Source: Aporrectodea caliginosa (Eukaryota; Annelida; Clitellata; Crassiclitellata; Lumbricidae). Taken from it: DNA of 64,000 nucleotides. Shown here piece after piece: positions 53,631 through 62,505 of the stretch (positions are counted from its first letter, which is position 1; each line of letters opens with the position of its first letter). Under the pieces are notes generated by a model. The model had not been told where the DNA came from and ran no database searches. It saw only the letters and a program-made list of their open reading frames with translations. Both the position numbers and the translations under genes were made by a program. The stretch is from positions 396,501 to 460,500 of the forward strand of contig JACEVL010000150.1 of assembly GCA_020284085.1 (NCBI GenBank), given 5' to 3'.

Positions 53631-56268
53631 GGTCCATTACTGGCGACTCTTTAAGCTTAGTGTGCATTGTTTTGCTAACTGATGTAATATTTCTTTCGTT
53701 ATAAACCTTAACATCTTAATAGGCTAGCTCAGAGAGCGCCTCTGAGTAGGTATCTTAAAGAGGCGCAATATAAATTCTCAGAATGAATAAATGAATGAAT
53801 GAATGGTTAGAGCGCCTGGCCTATATCACGGAGAGTATGGGTTCAAGCCTCCACTCAGACGGTTACTGTGTAAGGACCTTGAGCAAGTCCTTCGCTAACT
53901 ATTATTGCTCAGCCCCCATACGACCATTCTGTCGTGTGGTCGTATACATGTGCACTTCTGAACTTTGGAAGGAGGGCAATATCAAATATAGCTGTACAGA
54001 TGTACTAACGTCGTCGGTAATGGTAACGATAACACTTTTTGATGTTCTTTATATAAAAGTCGCTACAGAAATGCCCATACACATGTACTGTCGATGTATT
54101 AACTTCTGGGCTTCCGATTTTAAAAGCCTTGCCCAAGAAGCTTTGATTTTATTCTTGTATAAGGAACATGCGATGAAAAATAGACAAAGTGAAGAGTTTC
54201 ATTTGAACTTAGACTGTACTTTGTCTACAGGTTTAATAACTTTCGTATTAAAACTTTTGTGCCTTATAATCGCCTGCGTTCATGATGCAAACATCATTTA
54301 TAATCAGTGATCATTAAAACATATGTATCTTAATCCTGACATTGCCTGCAATTATGTATGTATGTATGTATGGGCACTTCTTATAGCGCCCCTTCAAGAT
54401 TTCTACTCAGAGGCGCTCCCGCGACTACAGCGCAGACACTAAATCGGAGTTTCACGCCGAATCGAATGAGCAATTGCGCGTGAAGGACTTGCCCAGGATC
54501 CCTACGCGGCGGCTTGAGGTGGATTCGAACCGGCAACCCTCCGGCTGCAAGGCACCGAACATGCCCCTACACCACCGCGCCCCATATATATATATATGTT
54601 CGTTAAAAGCCTAATAGTTTAACTGACTTCATTTACATAAAAAGATAATAGTAATTATTGTCATTATTACAGGATCTTTATATAGCACCCCTTCAAGGCA
54701 ATCTACTCAGGAGCGCTCCCGGTCCAGCCACGGCTGAATAATGGTAACAACACATTCATCTTACTGTAAAACCTTGAGGGTCATCTGTCTACACATTGTT
54801 CATAAAAACAACACGCATATTGATATTTTTCTTGATTGTTGAACTGTGTAAACATCGTTTCGTCAGACAGTTTTCCTGTGTGATGTGTCTTCAGACTTGG
54901 TCCTGCTCACAGATACTCCGAAATCGGTTCAAGACTTCAGCCAATTGCGACACAGCTACCATCTTTACAGCAACGTTAAAGCAGACACGATGGCATCGAC
55001 TCCAGAGGAAGCCAAGGAAAAGTCTGAAACCTTCTTGGGACAGGCTCTACAACAACTGCAGCAGAGCAGCAAGCAGCAGAACATTCCGCTGGTGGACAAA
55101 ACATCTTCCCTCAAGTCAGCGCTCCTGCAAAGTGTGCCCCCATGCAACACGTCATCAAACGAGGCCGCTTACGATGACGCCATGTCCAACCTAGGCAAGA
55201 GTTGGATCAAATCAAACAATACAAGATGCTATTACGTCACCGTCGATGAGCCAAAGCAGGAACCGTCGGAGTACGAAAATGAGTTTGACAAACGGGTTTC
55301 CAATTCGAAATCACCCGCTGTTCCCACTGCTCCAAGTGTTTACTTGAACGAAGGCCAAAAAGAATCTGACAAACGGGTTTCCAATTCGAAATCACCCAGA
55401 GTTCCCACTGCTCCAAGTGTTTACTTGAACGAAGGCCAAAATGAATCTGAAAAACGGGTTTCCAATTCGAAATCACCCAGAGTTCCCACTGCTCCAAGTG
55501 TTTACTTGAACGAAAGCGAATCAGGTTCATCTGCCGTGAAGGATCCGATTAACACAAAGTCTGGCTCAAAACTGCAATCTCCAGCCACGCATCAACCAGT
55601 TCTGGATGAATACGTAAACGAAGTGCGACCAGATCAGACGAGAAACGGAACACAAGCAAAAGGGACAAACCTGGTCAAGTCTACTCAACCATCTAATTAT
55701 TCCGCTCACAGTGTCTCACAAACTTCTTCTCAAGTCTACGAAAACGAAACCCATGCTTGCTTACGAAGAGATACCGGCCACCAGACATGAACCAAAGAGT
55801 GCTACGTCTGGCAAGCAAGGCACTCCGTTGCCTCCCGTACCAACTGAGAAAACGAAAAATCGTAAAACCCCCAAAAACATACTAGGAAGGAAACAAGATG
55901 GCGGCAAAAGACAGTCAGACGAAACACCAGATAACGACAGCTTTGATGAAGGCGATTATTTGGAGCCAGAAGATGAGTCTGGGTGGAGAAAACCATCAAC
56001 AGAAATTCCCAGGAAAGATACTCGCAAGTGGAAGACGCTTTCCGAAATTCCCAAAAACGTCAAAGAGTTTTCCATCAGCGACGTTTCACTTTGTCTTGAG
56101 CTGCTGCAACTGCAGAAGTACGTTGACAAATTCAAGGAGAGAAACGTCGACGGACAATTCCTGCTGAAGTTGAGCAAGAAGATGCTGATAGAGGGCTTCC
56201 AGATGCATGAATTTGAGGCCAACCAACTGTTCGAGTTCGCTGTGAAGAAATGGAGACCGAAGAAATAG
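38240..56268 (+). CDS. GAREM-like CABIT/SAM adaptor with three alternative 3' exons
   Basis: Five shared exons (38240-38334, 43446-43626, 44366-44495, 45430-45621, 47058-47222) encode a CABIT-like module. They end at phase 1, and three large exons (48556-49963, 52036-53420, 54895-56268) each begin at phase 1 with a related sequence and end in a SAM domain and stop. GAREM proteins have this CABIT, Pro/Tyr-rich linker and C-terminal SAM layout and end in a similar Trp-Arg-Pro-Lys. They are GRB2-binding adaptors in receptor tyrosine kinase signalling. The first half of CABIT and the start codon are not found, so the gene begins upstream of 38240. Family assignment is by motif and architecture only. 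Confidence 0.75.
38811..39480 (+). mobile_element. LINE 3' fragment, interrupted
   Basis: [20 protein letters not shown] at the start and a TLSP...[13 protein letters not shown] piece near 39300-39365 match CR1/L2-type C-termini. A ~300-bp insertion lies between. The tail CACATCTGAACTTGGTTAGG and GGGCATTATCAAAT then leads into (ATTGT)n. Confidence 0.65.
39516..39819. mobile_element. hAT-type MITE with perfect 8-bp target duplication
   Basis: Begins CAGAGGTAAC and ends GCCCATCACTG. Flanked on both sides by ATGTGAAC (39508-39515 and 39820-39827). The interior is built from CTAATTCTAATCGATTAG units. Related to 28009-28199 and 42976-43158 by its ends. Confidence 0.85.
40380..40620. repeat. Degenerate GATAGAGGTAA repeats
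   Basis: AATTGTTGATAGAGGTAAG recurs four or five times with drift. The rest of 39830-42100 shows no coding exon; a SINE/LINE tail-like block lies near 41040-41310. Confidence 0.6.
41560..41790. repeat. ACAC/ACAT tract
   Basis: CACACAC and CATACACA low complexity within the large intron. Confidence 0.75.
42140..42388. repeat. (ATCC)n microsatellite
   Basis: Near-pure CATC/ATCC tetranucleotide over about 245 bp with one short interruption near 42288-42305. The Ser-Ile-His-Pro and Trp-Met-Asp-Gly frames are artefacts. Confidence 0.97.
42976..43158. mobile_element. hAT-type MITE, TAATCGATTAG family
   Basis: Left end CAGAGGTGTGCACGATTAG, right end complement CAGAGATGGGTAACTAATCG. The interior shares GATTAGAATTAGAATTA units with 39516-39819 in opposite orientation. 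Flanking 8-mers match at only five positions, so the duplication has decayed. Confidence 0.7.
43160..43310 (-). mobile_element. LINE tail, inverted
   Basis: Reverse complement of the tail at 17560-17690: AACTTCTATTGCGCCGGTGT, AGAAGGCATCAACCG and the CCAGAAGATCAGCCCATAAG block. A separate GGCGCTATATAAATG tail follows at 43385-43425. Confidence 0.75.
43446..43626 (+). CDS. CABIT gene, shared exon b
   Basis: Acceptor TACCTTGTAG, phase 2; encodes [38 protein letters not shown] and [15 protein letters not shown]. Donor ACG/GTAAGT, phase 0. The IVKV block aligns with the middle of the CABIT domain. The internal Met has a fair start context, so an alternative start here cannot be excluded. Confidence 0.8.
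43790..43925 (+). mobile_element. LINE fragment in intron
   Basis: [20 protein letters not shown] plus GDISNFM resembles the LQ-x-VQNAAARLI region of CR1/L2-type elements. Confidence 0.7.
44366..44495 (+). CDS. CABIT gene, shared exon c
   Basis: Strong acceptor GATTTTTTTCCTCAG; encodes [20 protein letters not shown] and [19 protein letters not shown]. Donor GAAC/GTAAGT, phase 1. The ISIPLE...KFEV stretch matches the strand motif that closes the first CABIT half. Confidence 0.82.
44725..44835. repeat. (GAT)n microsatellite
   Basis: About 37 GAT units; gives poly-Asp, poly-His and poly-Ile frames. Confidence 0.97.
45045..45429 (+). mobile_element. LINE 3' end abutting shared exon d
   Basis: Reads as a LINE C-terminus ([44 protein letters not shown]), then AATAAA at 45404-45409 and a CTTA repeat ending in TTAG. 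That AG is the splice acceptor of the exon that starts at 45430. Confidence 0.65.
45430..45621 (+). CDS. CABIT gene, shared exon d
   Basis: Acceptor CTTACTTACTTAG, phase 1; encodes [20 protein letters not shown] and [20 protein letters not shown]. Donor AACG/GTCAGT, phase 1. The [12 protein letters not shown] segment aligns with the second CABIT half. The frame continues 12 codons past the donor to a stop, a possible read-through end. Confidence 0.8.
45660..45935. repeat. CTCA tetranucleotide region
   Basis: Imperfect ACTCACTCACTGGCTC repeats directly after exon d, then CAATCAAT repeats. Confidence 0.85.
46710..46945. repeat. 12-bp GAGTGAGCGATT minisatellite
   Basis: About fifteen copies of GAGTGAGCGATT. 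Unit length divisible by three leaves the minus strand open as Asn-Arg-Ser-Leu repeats. Confidence 0.92.
47058..47222 (+). CDS. CABIT gene, last shared exon e
   Basis: Acceptor CTAGCCGCAG, phase 1; encodes [20 protein letters not shown] and [16 protein letters not shown]. Donor TACG/GTATGT, phase 1. Its phase fits all three downstream tail exons. A 24-bp duplication (TTAGATACCTTATATAGCGC) lies in the intron at 47249-47296. Confidence 0.8.
48556..49963 (+). CDS. Alternative SAM tail exon T1, two frame slips
   Basis: Acceptor GTATCTCTACAG; phase-1 start giving [20 protein letters not shown]. The linker carries [11 protein letters not shown], a YENE motif and a Pro/Ala/Val/Ser repeat. Frame 1 stops at 49541. 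The protein is continuous only if one surplus base is skipped near 49510-49534 (a GGGG run is at 49531) and another at CCC 49744-49746. After that a SAM domain ([19 protein letters not shown] to [10 protein letters not shown]) ends at 49963. With both skipped the exon would hold 468 codons, close to T2 and T3. Decayed exon or sequence error cannot be told apart here. Confidence 0.75.
50165..50170 (+). promoter_or_regulatory. Possible polyadenylation signal for T1
   Basis: AATAAA about 200 nt after the T1 stop. Confidence 0.5.
50171..50564. other. No recognised feature
   Basis: Spacer after T1, nothing coding. Confidence 0.4.
50565..51045 (+). mobile_element. LINE 3' fragment
   Basis: Decayed frames with [17 protein letters not shown] and [20 protein letters not shown] plus [14 protein letters not shown] are characteristic of CR1/L2-type C-termini. 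Confidence 0.8.
51385..51740. repeat. TATA/GTAT low-complexity region
   Basis: TA run at 51390-51410 and ATGTATGTAT stretches. The frames here are artefacts. Confidence 0.8.
52036..53420 (+). CDS. Alternative SAM tail exon T2, intact
   Basis: Acceptor GTCTACTGCAG; phase-1 start giving [20 protein letters not shown], then one frame of 461 codons to TAA at 53420. The long acidic, Ser/Glu/Lys-rich linker is probably disordered and carries STYENLRG (Tyr-x-Asn). The SAM domain spans about 53203-53417 ([37 protein letters not shown]). The linker has no Pro repeat like T1 and no 27-residue repeat like T3. The frame extends upstream to 52023 by chance; the acceptor and alignment with T1 and T3 fix the exon start. 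Probably a signalling adaptor tail. Confidence 0.88.
53588..53630. repeat. (GT)n microsatellite
   Basis: About 21 GT units in the T2 3' region. Confidence 0.95.
53795..53995 (+). mobile_element. tRNA-derived SINE with LINE-like tail
   Basis: Head GGTTAGAGCGCCTGGCC and GGGTTCAAGCCTCC look like pol III A and B boxes. The tail CACTTCTGAACTTTGGAAGG and GGGCAATATCAAAT matches the LINE tail at 39430-39465. The preceding GCGCAATATAAAT block at 53764-53776 is another LINE tail. Confidence 0.7.
54365..54590 (-). mobile_element. SINE-like repeat, inverted
   Basis: Reverse orientation with GGATTCGAACCGGCAACCC (B box complement), AGGATCCCTACGCGGCGG and TATAGCGCCCCTTCAAG. The last block recurs at 54670-54700. 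Confidence 0.7.
54895..56268 (+). CDS. Alternative SAM tail exon T3, one frame slip
   Basis: Acceptor GATGTGTCTTCAG; phase-1 start giving [20 protein letters not shown], close to T1. The linker holds [13 protein letters not shown], three copies of a 27-residue repeat and six Tyr-x-Asn sites (YENE, three YLNE, YVNE, YENE). Frame 1 stops at 55790. The SAM part lies one base on, and skipping one base of CCC at 55750-55752 joins them to 457 codons. The SAM domain runs from about 56047 ([20 protein letters not shown]) to VKKWRPKK at 56268. If the slip is real, the product ends before SAM. Confidence 0.8.
55287..55523 (+). repeat. 81-bp in-frame tandem repeat in T3
   Basis: Copies at 55287-55367, 55368-55448 and 55449-55523 (partial) encode [20 protein letters not shown] followed by Asn-Glu. 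Near identity of the copies suggests recent amplification. Confidence 0.95.
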
Positions 56269-57148
56269 GGCAACAGTAATCTGAACAACTTTGTTCTGGA
56301 TACACTATTTATTTTAGTATTTCGGCGATTTCAATTATTTGGATAACTTTTATAGTAGGTCTTTCATAGTACCTGTCACAAAACCTAATTAGCAGTGCAT
56401 GTCAGTGTTAAAATAAGATATGATCATATTAAGTACATTTTTTACAATACTTCCTCAAGTGAATTCATTTAATCAAGTGAAATCTTTAAAAACATGGACT
56501 GATTACGTTTGTTAGCATACGGGACTGCGCTCTCGATTTAAATGATTTAAGAACAAATATTCTAAAACAGTTCAGAGACAAAACTCATTTACCAGTGTAT
56601 ATCAGCGGTCAACGGAGCTCTGATCACTTCTTTTGACAATTAGCACTCATTTTAAGTCACCAATCTGTATGTCAATTAGTGAAGTGTTAACTTCAAAATG
56701 CGATCACAAAATGATCATATCTATTTTTGGCAATTTTCGCTGAAGTTTGGTTATATAACCAAGAACTTTTATATTAATTCAAAGGCAAACGTTAATTTGT
56801 AGTGCAGACTGCAGAGGATGACGTGCTGTCAACTTTTTCCGAACAGTGTGTAACGTTAGTCTGACATCAAGGGTAGGCAAGTCAGATTCAGACTTATTTT
56901 TGCTCTCTGTAAGCTTTTGTTTAAAACATTAATTTTATTGTCGGTGTTTTTACGAACAACGTAATTTTAATCAGAACATTAGTAGGCTATGACATGTTGT
57001 TTTACGAGAACCGAAATGACATAAGCGACTGAGCAAAACAGACAGATACAGGGGAGAGTGATGCTGTTGGACTTAATCATGAGCGGACGGATACAGCAGG
57101 CTCATTTTAAGTCGCCCCCTAGGGAGTTGAAGGCTGAGTCAATTTTAT
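56269..57148. other. No recognised feature
   Basis: T3 3' region and spacer; no AATAAA close to the stop and no coding segment. Confidence 0.4.
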
Positions 57149-57221
57149 AGGGTTAGCGGGTATCGAACCCGCGTCCTTCTGATCTCTGTGCCAGCGTATT
57201 ACCATTAGACCAACTCCCCTC
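57149..57221 (-). mobile_element. tRNA-like sequence, probably SINE head
   Basis: On the minus strand: A box-like TTGGTCTAATGGTAATACGC and perfect T arm GCGGGTTCGATACCCGC. The acceptor strands pair at only four positions and the anticodon loop does not close to seven bases, so a functional tRNA is unlikely. Confidence 0.6.
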
Positions 57222-58569
57222 CCTACTTGATGCCCTTTCCGAGTACATGCAGAGAAGAATCTGAGGGATTATATACCAGCTCTAACACTTTTATATTTTC
57301 AACCATTTAACGATGTCCTACGGCTGCCAGATTCGGTGATGTTGACCTCTTATTTCACTTTAACTGGCCTTAGCTCGAATTAGGATCAAACAGAAAACGA
57401 ACAGCATCATGCGTCTGGGATGGGAGACTGAAAGAAGTCTCAAAAGAGCCTGCTGCTATTCGTAAAGTTAGCGACATCTTGCGGTTGTCAGGACGGTGAA
57501 TTTCAACCTTATTTCGTTTAACGAGGGACTCGCAGGACTGTTCAGCGTTAGAGGACATCTTATGGCTGTCTGCAGGGCAGGGCCTTGCCTATAGAGCTGT
57601 ATGCAAAAAATTAATCTTTGTCGGCGGCAACGGCCTATGTTGTCATAAGCTGCCGTTAAACTGTGGATCCATCCATCCATAGTCGGAACCTCGACATTTC
57701 TAAAGGGCTGTTTGAAATCTAAGTTGCAGGGCACCAGATTATTCACGAGCGTTGCATCGTGAGAGTGCGAATGTCCACAATGCCCGGTGGAGGAGACCCA
57801 AGTCCAAACTGATGTTGACCATGACGAACGGAGTTGAAGTCATGGATTAGATACGGAGTGTCTGTTTATTAACTACGCTGCGTCATAATGAAGATGATTG
57901 ACCGGGCTTTAGCGTATAGCCACTGCCGTAGTTTTGAAGTGCTTATGGATTTGTTTTGTCCTCTCAACCAACGTTTTGTAGACGAGGAAAGCGGCGCGAT
58001 GGGTCCGAAATCGGTAGCGCAGTCTTCTTCCGTTTATAGTTCTATTCCCAACAGGATTTTTTGAACCCTCAACCTCTCGATTGGCAGTTCTGTGCGCTGA
58101 CCACTACACAATCGGGCACCCCTACATGAATATATCTCCATATTATTCATTTTCATGACATTTCGTCCTAGATCAATCGTGTCCATATTCTGTCGTTTAA
58201 TAAAGCCAAGAGTCTGTTTAATAATAGTTCTGATGTCTTGTTCCTTTCGTTCGAGAGATGTCATCTTGTCAATCATTAAACTTGAAGAATTCTCCTCCGC
58301 CCTTTCAGATACATTTAAAAGCAGATAGGCACTCGAATGCCTCTTGAGAACATAAATTATTCACAAGGCCTTTATACATTCCGTCTGTTTTCTACAGTCT
58401 TCTAATCATTCCCAATGCCTAATGTTTGCTCTGCTCTGTCGTTCTTCATTCTTCCATCCTTCTATCTGTATTGAATCCTCTCTTCTTCTTTTGTTAATAC
58501 CATTAGCGGCGCCCTCCTCCTTTCTCCAGGCTTTGGACTAACACCACCAGAATTACTACAGTGGCTGAG
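57222..58569. other. Spacer with second tRNA-like remnant
   Basis: A further tRNA-like piece at about 58057-58124 on the minus strand (GTGTAGTGGTCAGCGCAC and GGGTTCAA). Short minus-strand frames at 57370-57746 and 58034-58276 have no domain. Confidence 0.45.
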
Positions 58570-58573
58570 TTAA

Positions 58574-59479
58574 CCCTCGGGCCACCAAGGGGGGGGTTTA
58601 TTACGACCCCCCTAGGTTTTTTGCTTCGAAGACTTGTTCCATGTGGAATATAATTTTGACAATTTAGGTAGCTGTAGCAGGATCATTTGCGCACATTTTG
58701 AGGTAAACATCATTGTGATATCTCACGCCATTCAAAAGTTACACCCGATATACCCGAGGTAGTAAGAGGGGGTTGATACGACCCCCTTAGTTTTTCGTCT
58801 ATAGCGTACTCATTTTTCTTCCTGGAAGAAAAACAAATATACCATTCTTTAGAGGGAATGCAGGGCTTCATTTGGATATTTAGATTTTTGTCTTCTGAAA
58901 ACCGGAAGTGATCAAAATAAATAATAATACGCGTAATATGCGTGAAAAATGGCTGAATGGAAGGACTCCCCTTAGTTTTTTGTCTGTAGCGTATTCATTT
59001 ATATTCCTGGAAGAGAAACAAATATACCATTCTTTAGAGGGAATGTAGGGCTTCATTTGCATACTTACATGTTTGTCTTTTGAAAACCGGAAGTGATCAA
59101 AATAAATAATAATACGCGTAATCTGTGTGAAAACGGCTGAATACAGCATCACAACGTAAACCGATATATATGTATGGATATATATGTATGGATATATATG
59201 TATGGATGTATATTTATACGTATATAAACATATGTAGGGATGTATGTGTATCTTGGATACATAGATCAGTTTCAAAACACACATAATTTTATATTTGTTT
59301 ATCCAAAAAGTACAAAATGTACGCAATAATATAAAATATAGCTAATTAGAAATGAATGCTGAATCCAATGCTGTATTACAAGTTATGATATGTGAAACCA
59401 AACACGAAATCCAGGGGGGTCGTCTCAACCCCCCCCCCTTGGTAGCCGATGTCGCAAAAAAACCTTGGTAGCCTGAGGG
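58574..59479. mobile_element. Non-autonomous piggyBac-type transposon
   Basis: Flanked by TTAA on both sides (58570-58573 and 59480-59483). Ends CCCTCGGGCCACCAAGG and the complement of CCCTCAGGCTACCAAGG match at 15 of 17 positions. Subterminal ACGACCCCCCT blocks are mirrored at both ends. Internally, 58789-58938 and 58973-59122 are long direct repeats (CAAATATACCATTCTTTAGA, ACCGGAAGTGATCAAAATAA). At 906 bp with no transposase it would depend on one in trans. Confidence 0.88.
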
Positions 59480-59483
59480 TTAA

Positions 59484-59764
59484 AGATAGCAGTGAAGTCA
59501 AACAAAACTTCAAAGAAATTATCATCGGTGGAAGAACTGGAAGAAACGAAACAAGAGGGAGACCTGGTATCTCAGACTCAAGTGAAACTGAGGACAAAAC
59601 AAGACCTCAAACAAGACCACTCCGGCAATGCCAGTCCCAAGACTGGAGAAAGGAGAAGGCCGACGCTAATCATCTTTGTCATGAAACAGTGTCGTTGTGA
59701 CATCATCCTCAGCTCATCTGCACTATGGGCAGAGGAGAGAATAGACTGTGGATATGGAGCTTAG
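59484..59764 (+). other. Open frame next to the piggyBac insertion
   Basis: An open frame (in phase with SNKTSKKLSSVEELEETKQE) runs to a TAG at 59764. If the element and one TTAA are ignored, it continues in frame upstream through VAELKIAVK to a CTTTCTCCAG near 58530. Lys/Glu/Ser-rich, no domain recognised; possible disrupted exon. Confidence 0.3.
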
Positions 59765-60602
59765 GATGGAGTCACCATGACCACTGGTACCTGGCTTGGT
59801 TAGAATCTGCAGCGTTACATCCACACCTCACAAGTCCTGTTTGAAATACATATACCTCATACCCTGCTAAGACCAGGTATGAAAATGTAAAAACAGAGAA
59901 GCATACAGAAACGGAAACACGGAAATTAATCTTGTGAATGTCTCACACCAGAAAACTTATCCGTGTTTTGGATATAAAATTTCTATAATATAACTCTTTA
60001 AGAAAAACTTTTATCAATTTGGCTACAAATGTTCAGATTTTCTACTAGTCTAGTATCGTTTTGCCTCGACTGTATGGTTTCAATGTCGGGCTCTACATTT
60101 GTCTGGCTAAACATCTGAGGTGTGGATATAACGCAGAAGCCACTAGCCCTCTAGTCCCAGTTCGCTTTAGCCGGAGTACTGTTCTATTTAGTCGGGGTTG
60201 AGTCGGAAGTGCTCCTGAGTAGATAACCTGAAGGGTCGCTATAAAAACCTCCGATATGAATTAATGAATGAATGATGTGCTGAAGCCAATAATTTGAGTG
60301 TCTCTTGCGCAAAATCTGTCAGTATGACGATTTGTTTCATCTTCAGGACTGAAAGGAAATGTTCGTGCACTTGAGCACTCTCAAACATTGCTATATATTT
60401 TTTAGCGACCGAGTGGAAAGATGGAAACCTTACGAGGGCCAGTTATGCGCACAATTCAAGAATTCCAGCCTCCGCGTATGTTTAAAAAAAAGTGCTGTCG
60501 CTATGAAGGTCAGACAACTCCATTTGAATGTTCTCGGAAGCTGATTCTATTTCAACAGAGAACTGTGGAGAAAACAGCTGGCATTAATCGTAATTTAATT
60601 AA
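59765..60602. other. No recognised feature
   Basis: Short frames only. A CATCTTCAG acceptor-like site at about 60338-60346 precedes a short frame without known domain. Confidence 0.4.
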
Positions 60603-60720
60603 AATTAGTAACTTCTATTGCGTCAGTGTCTAATCCAAAAGGAATAAACCGATGGGGTACCAAAACTAAGCCTTCACGAGGTCAAATCCAGATGATCAGT
60701 CTGCAAGATAAGCCTCTTAA
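60603..60720 (-). mobile_element. LINE tail, inverted
   Basis: AGTAACTTCTATTGCGTCAG, GTCTAATCCAAAAGG and CCAGATGATCAGTCTGCAAG match the inverted tail at 43160-43310. Confidence 0.7.
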
Positions 60721-61214
60721 AGTCCATTCACCTTCAGTCAAAATGACTTTCACAAATCTCCGACATAATACTTTCTGGAATGGAGATCCAGCTTACGGAA
60801 AAAATTGAAGATTCGAATCCAGCGAATTTCCAGAAATAATTTATATTTCCAATAATCTCAGCTTAGGTCTAACTGTTAAGCTCATAAAAATTATTTGGTT
60901 AAACGTCTGCGTGTTTGACAACGGATAAGTGACAATCTGCTTTCTGCTCTATTCATTCAAGTTAAGGCTGTTCAAATTATTTATTATTATTATAATTTTT
61001 ATTGCTCAGAGGTATACAGGATCCCTCAGGGACTTAGATATTACTAGCTGTCGATGTAGTTTGTCTGGAGATGACCCTACTCGTCGTTGTCCTGGTTGGA
61101 GAAAGTGCCTCGGAACGCGATTGTGTTATAGCGTTGTGTCGTTAACGAGATATGGTGGTAAAGGAAGAAAGTTTCTCGAGGGTTCCCCGTGACTACACTA
61201 AGTTTTTAATTATT
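60721..61214. other. No recognised feature
   Basis: Spacer. CAGGGACTT blocks after poly-ATT at 60985-61035 and 61265-61310 (GATCCCTCAGGGACTT) are duplicated. Confidence 0.45.
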
Positions 61215-61690
<476 letters not shown>

Positions 61691-62286
61691 CAAAAGTTCC
61701 CAATGTTCACTGATATCCGTCAATTGAAGAGTGCAAGAACTTCCTGTACTTTAATTTAACGAAGAAAGCATCAACGTGTTTCCTGAGACTGAGAAAGCTT
61801 ATTAACAGGACCACGATCGCTGCCATGTTCGAACAAATGTTCCAGATTACCAATCAATGCAGGATTGTAGAGTGCGGGAACTTCCTGTTCTTTAATTTCA
61901 TGAAAGCGTGTTTCCTGAGACTGAAAAAGCTTTTAAATAGGCCCACGACTTAGCCACGCGCCGTTGAACTTCGTAGACCGTATCACGTAAAAGCGGTTTG
62001 AACTCAAGTGCAAAACATGGGTTGCGCTGTAATAATTCTAAATGTCGTTGCAAATTTATATAGCGTCACGTAGAGTGAAACAAATCAAAGGCGCTCCGGA
62101 CCTGAAAAAACATTGAACTTGTATAACGAAAAAATTTGTGTAAGTTACATGTATTTTGCATATAAAACGGTGTAACAATGATTTCTTGCCAAACCCTTTC
62201 AGTAAGCATAGAGATAAATAGATATTAAATAACTGCAAAGAATAATTAAAAGTTGCAAATGGTTTACATTCGCTGGCCAAATATCG
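61691..62286. other. Spacer with internal duplication
   Basis: GTTTCCTGAGACTGA blocks with AACTTCCTGT-type flanks occur at about 61725-61800 and 61865-61935. No coding segment. Confidence 0.5.
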
Positions 62287-62292
62287 GGCCAC

Positions 62293-62365
<73 letters not shown>

Positions 62366-62505
62366 ATAGTAGTAGTAGTAGTAGTAGTTGAGTACTAGTA
62401 GTATTAGTAGCAGCAGTAGCAGTAGCAGTAGCAGTAGCAGTAGCAATAGCAGTAGCAGTAGCAGTAGCAGTAGCAGTAGTGGCAGTACTAGGAGCAGCGG
62501 CAGCA
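62287..62505. repeat. (AGT)n and (AGTAGC)n arrays
   Basis: AGT run to about 62390, then AGCAGT repeats to about 62480. Confidence 0.97.

Noticed and set aside
57149..57221. Functional tRNA gene on the minus strand
   Set aside because: Good A and B boxes and T arm, but acceptor and anticodon stems do not form; more likely a SINE head.
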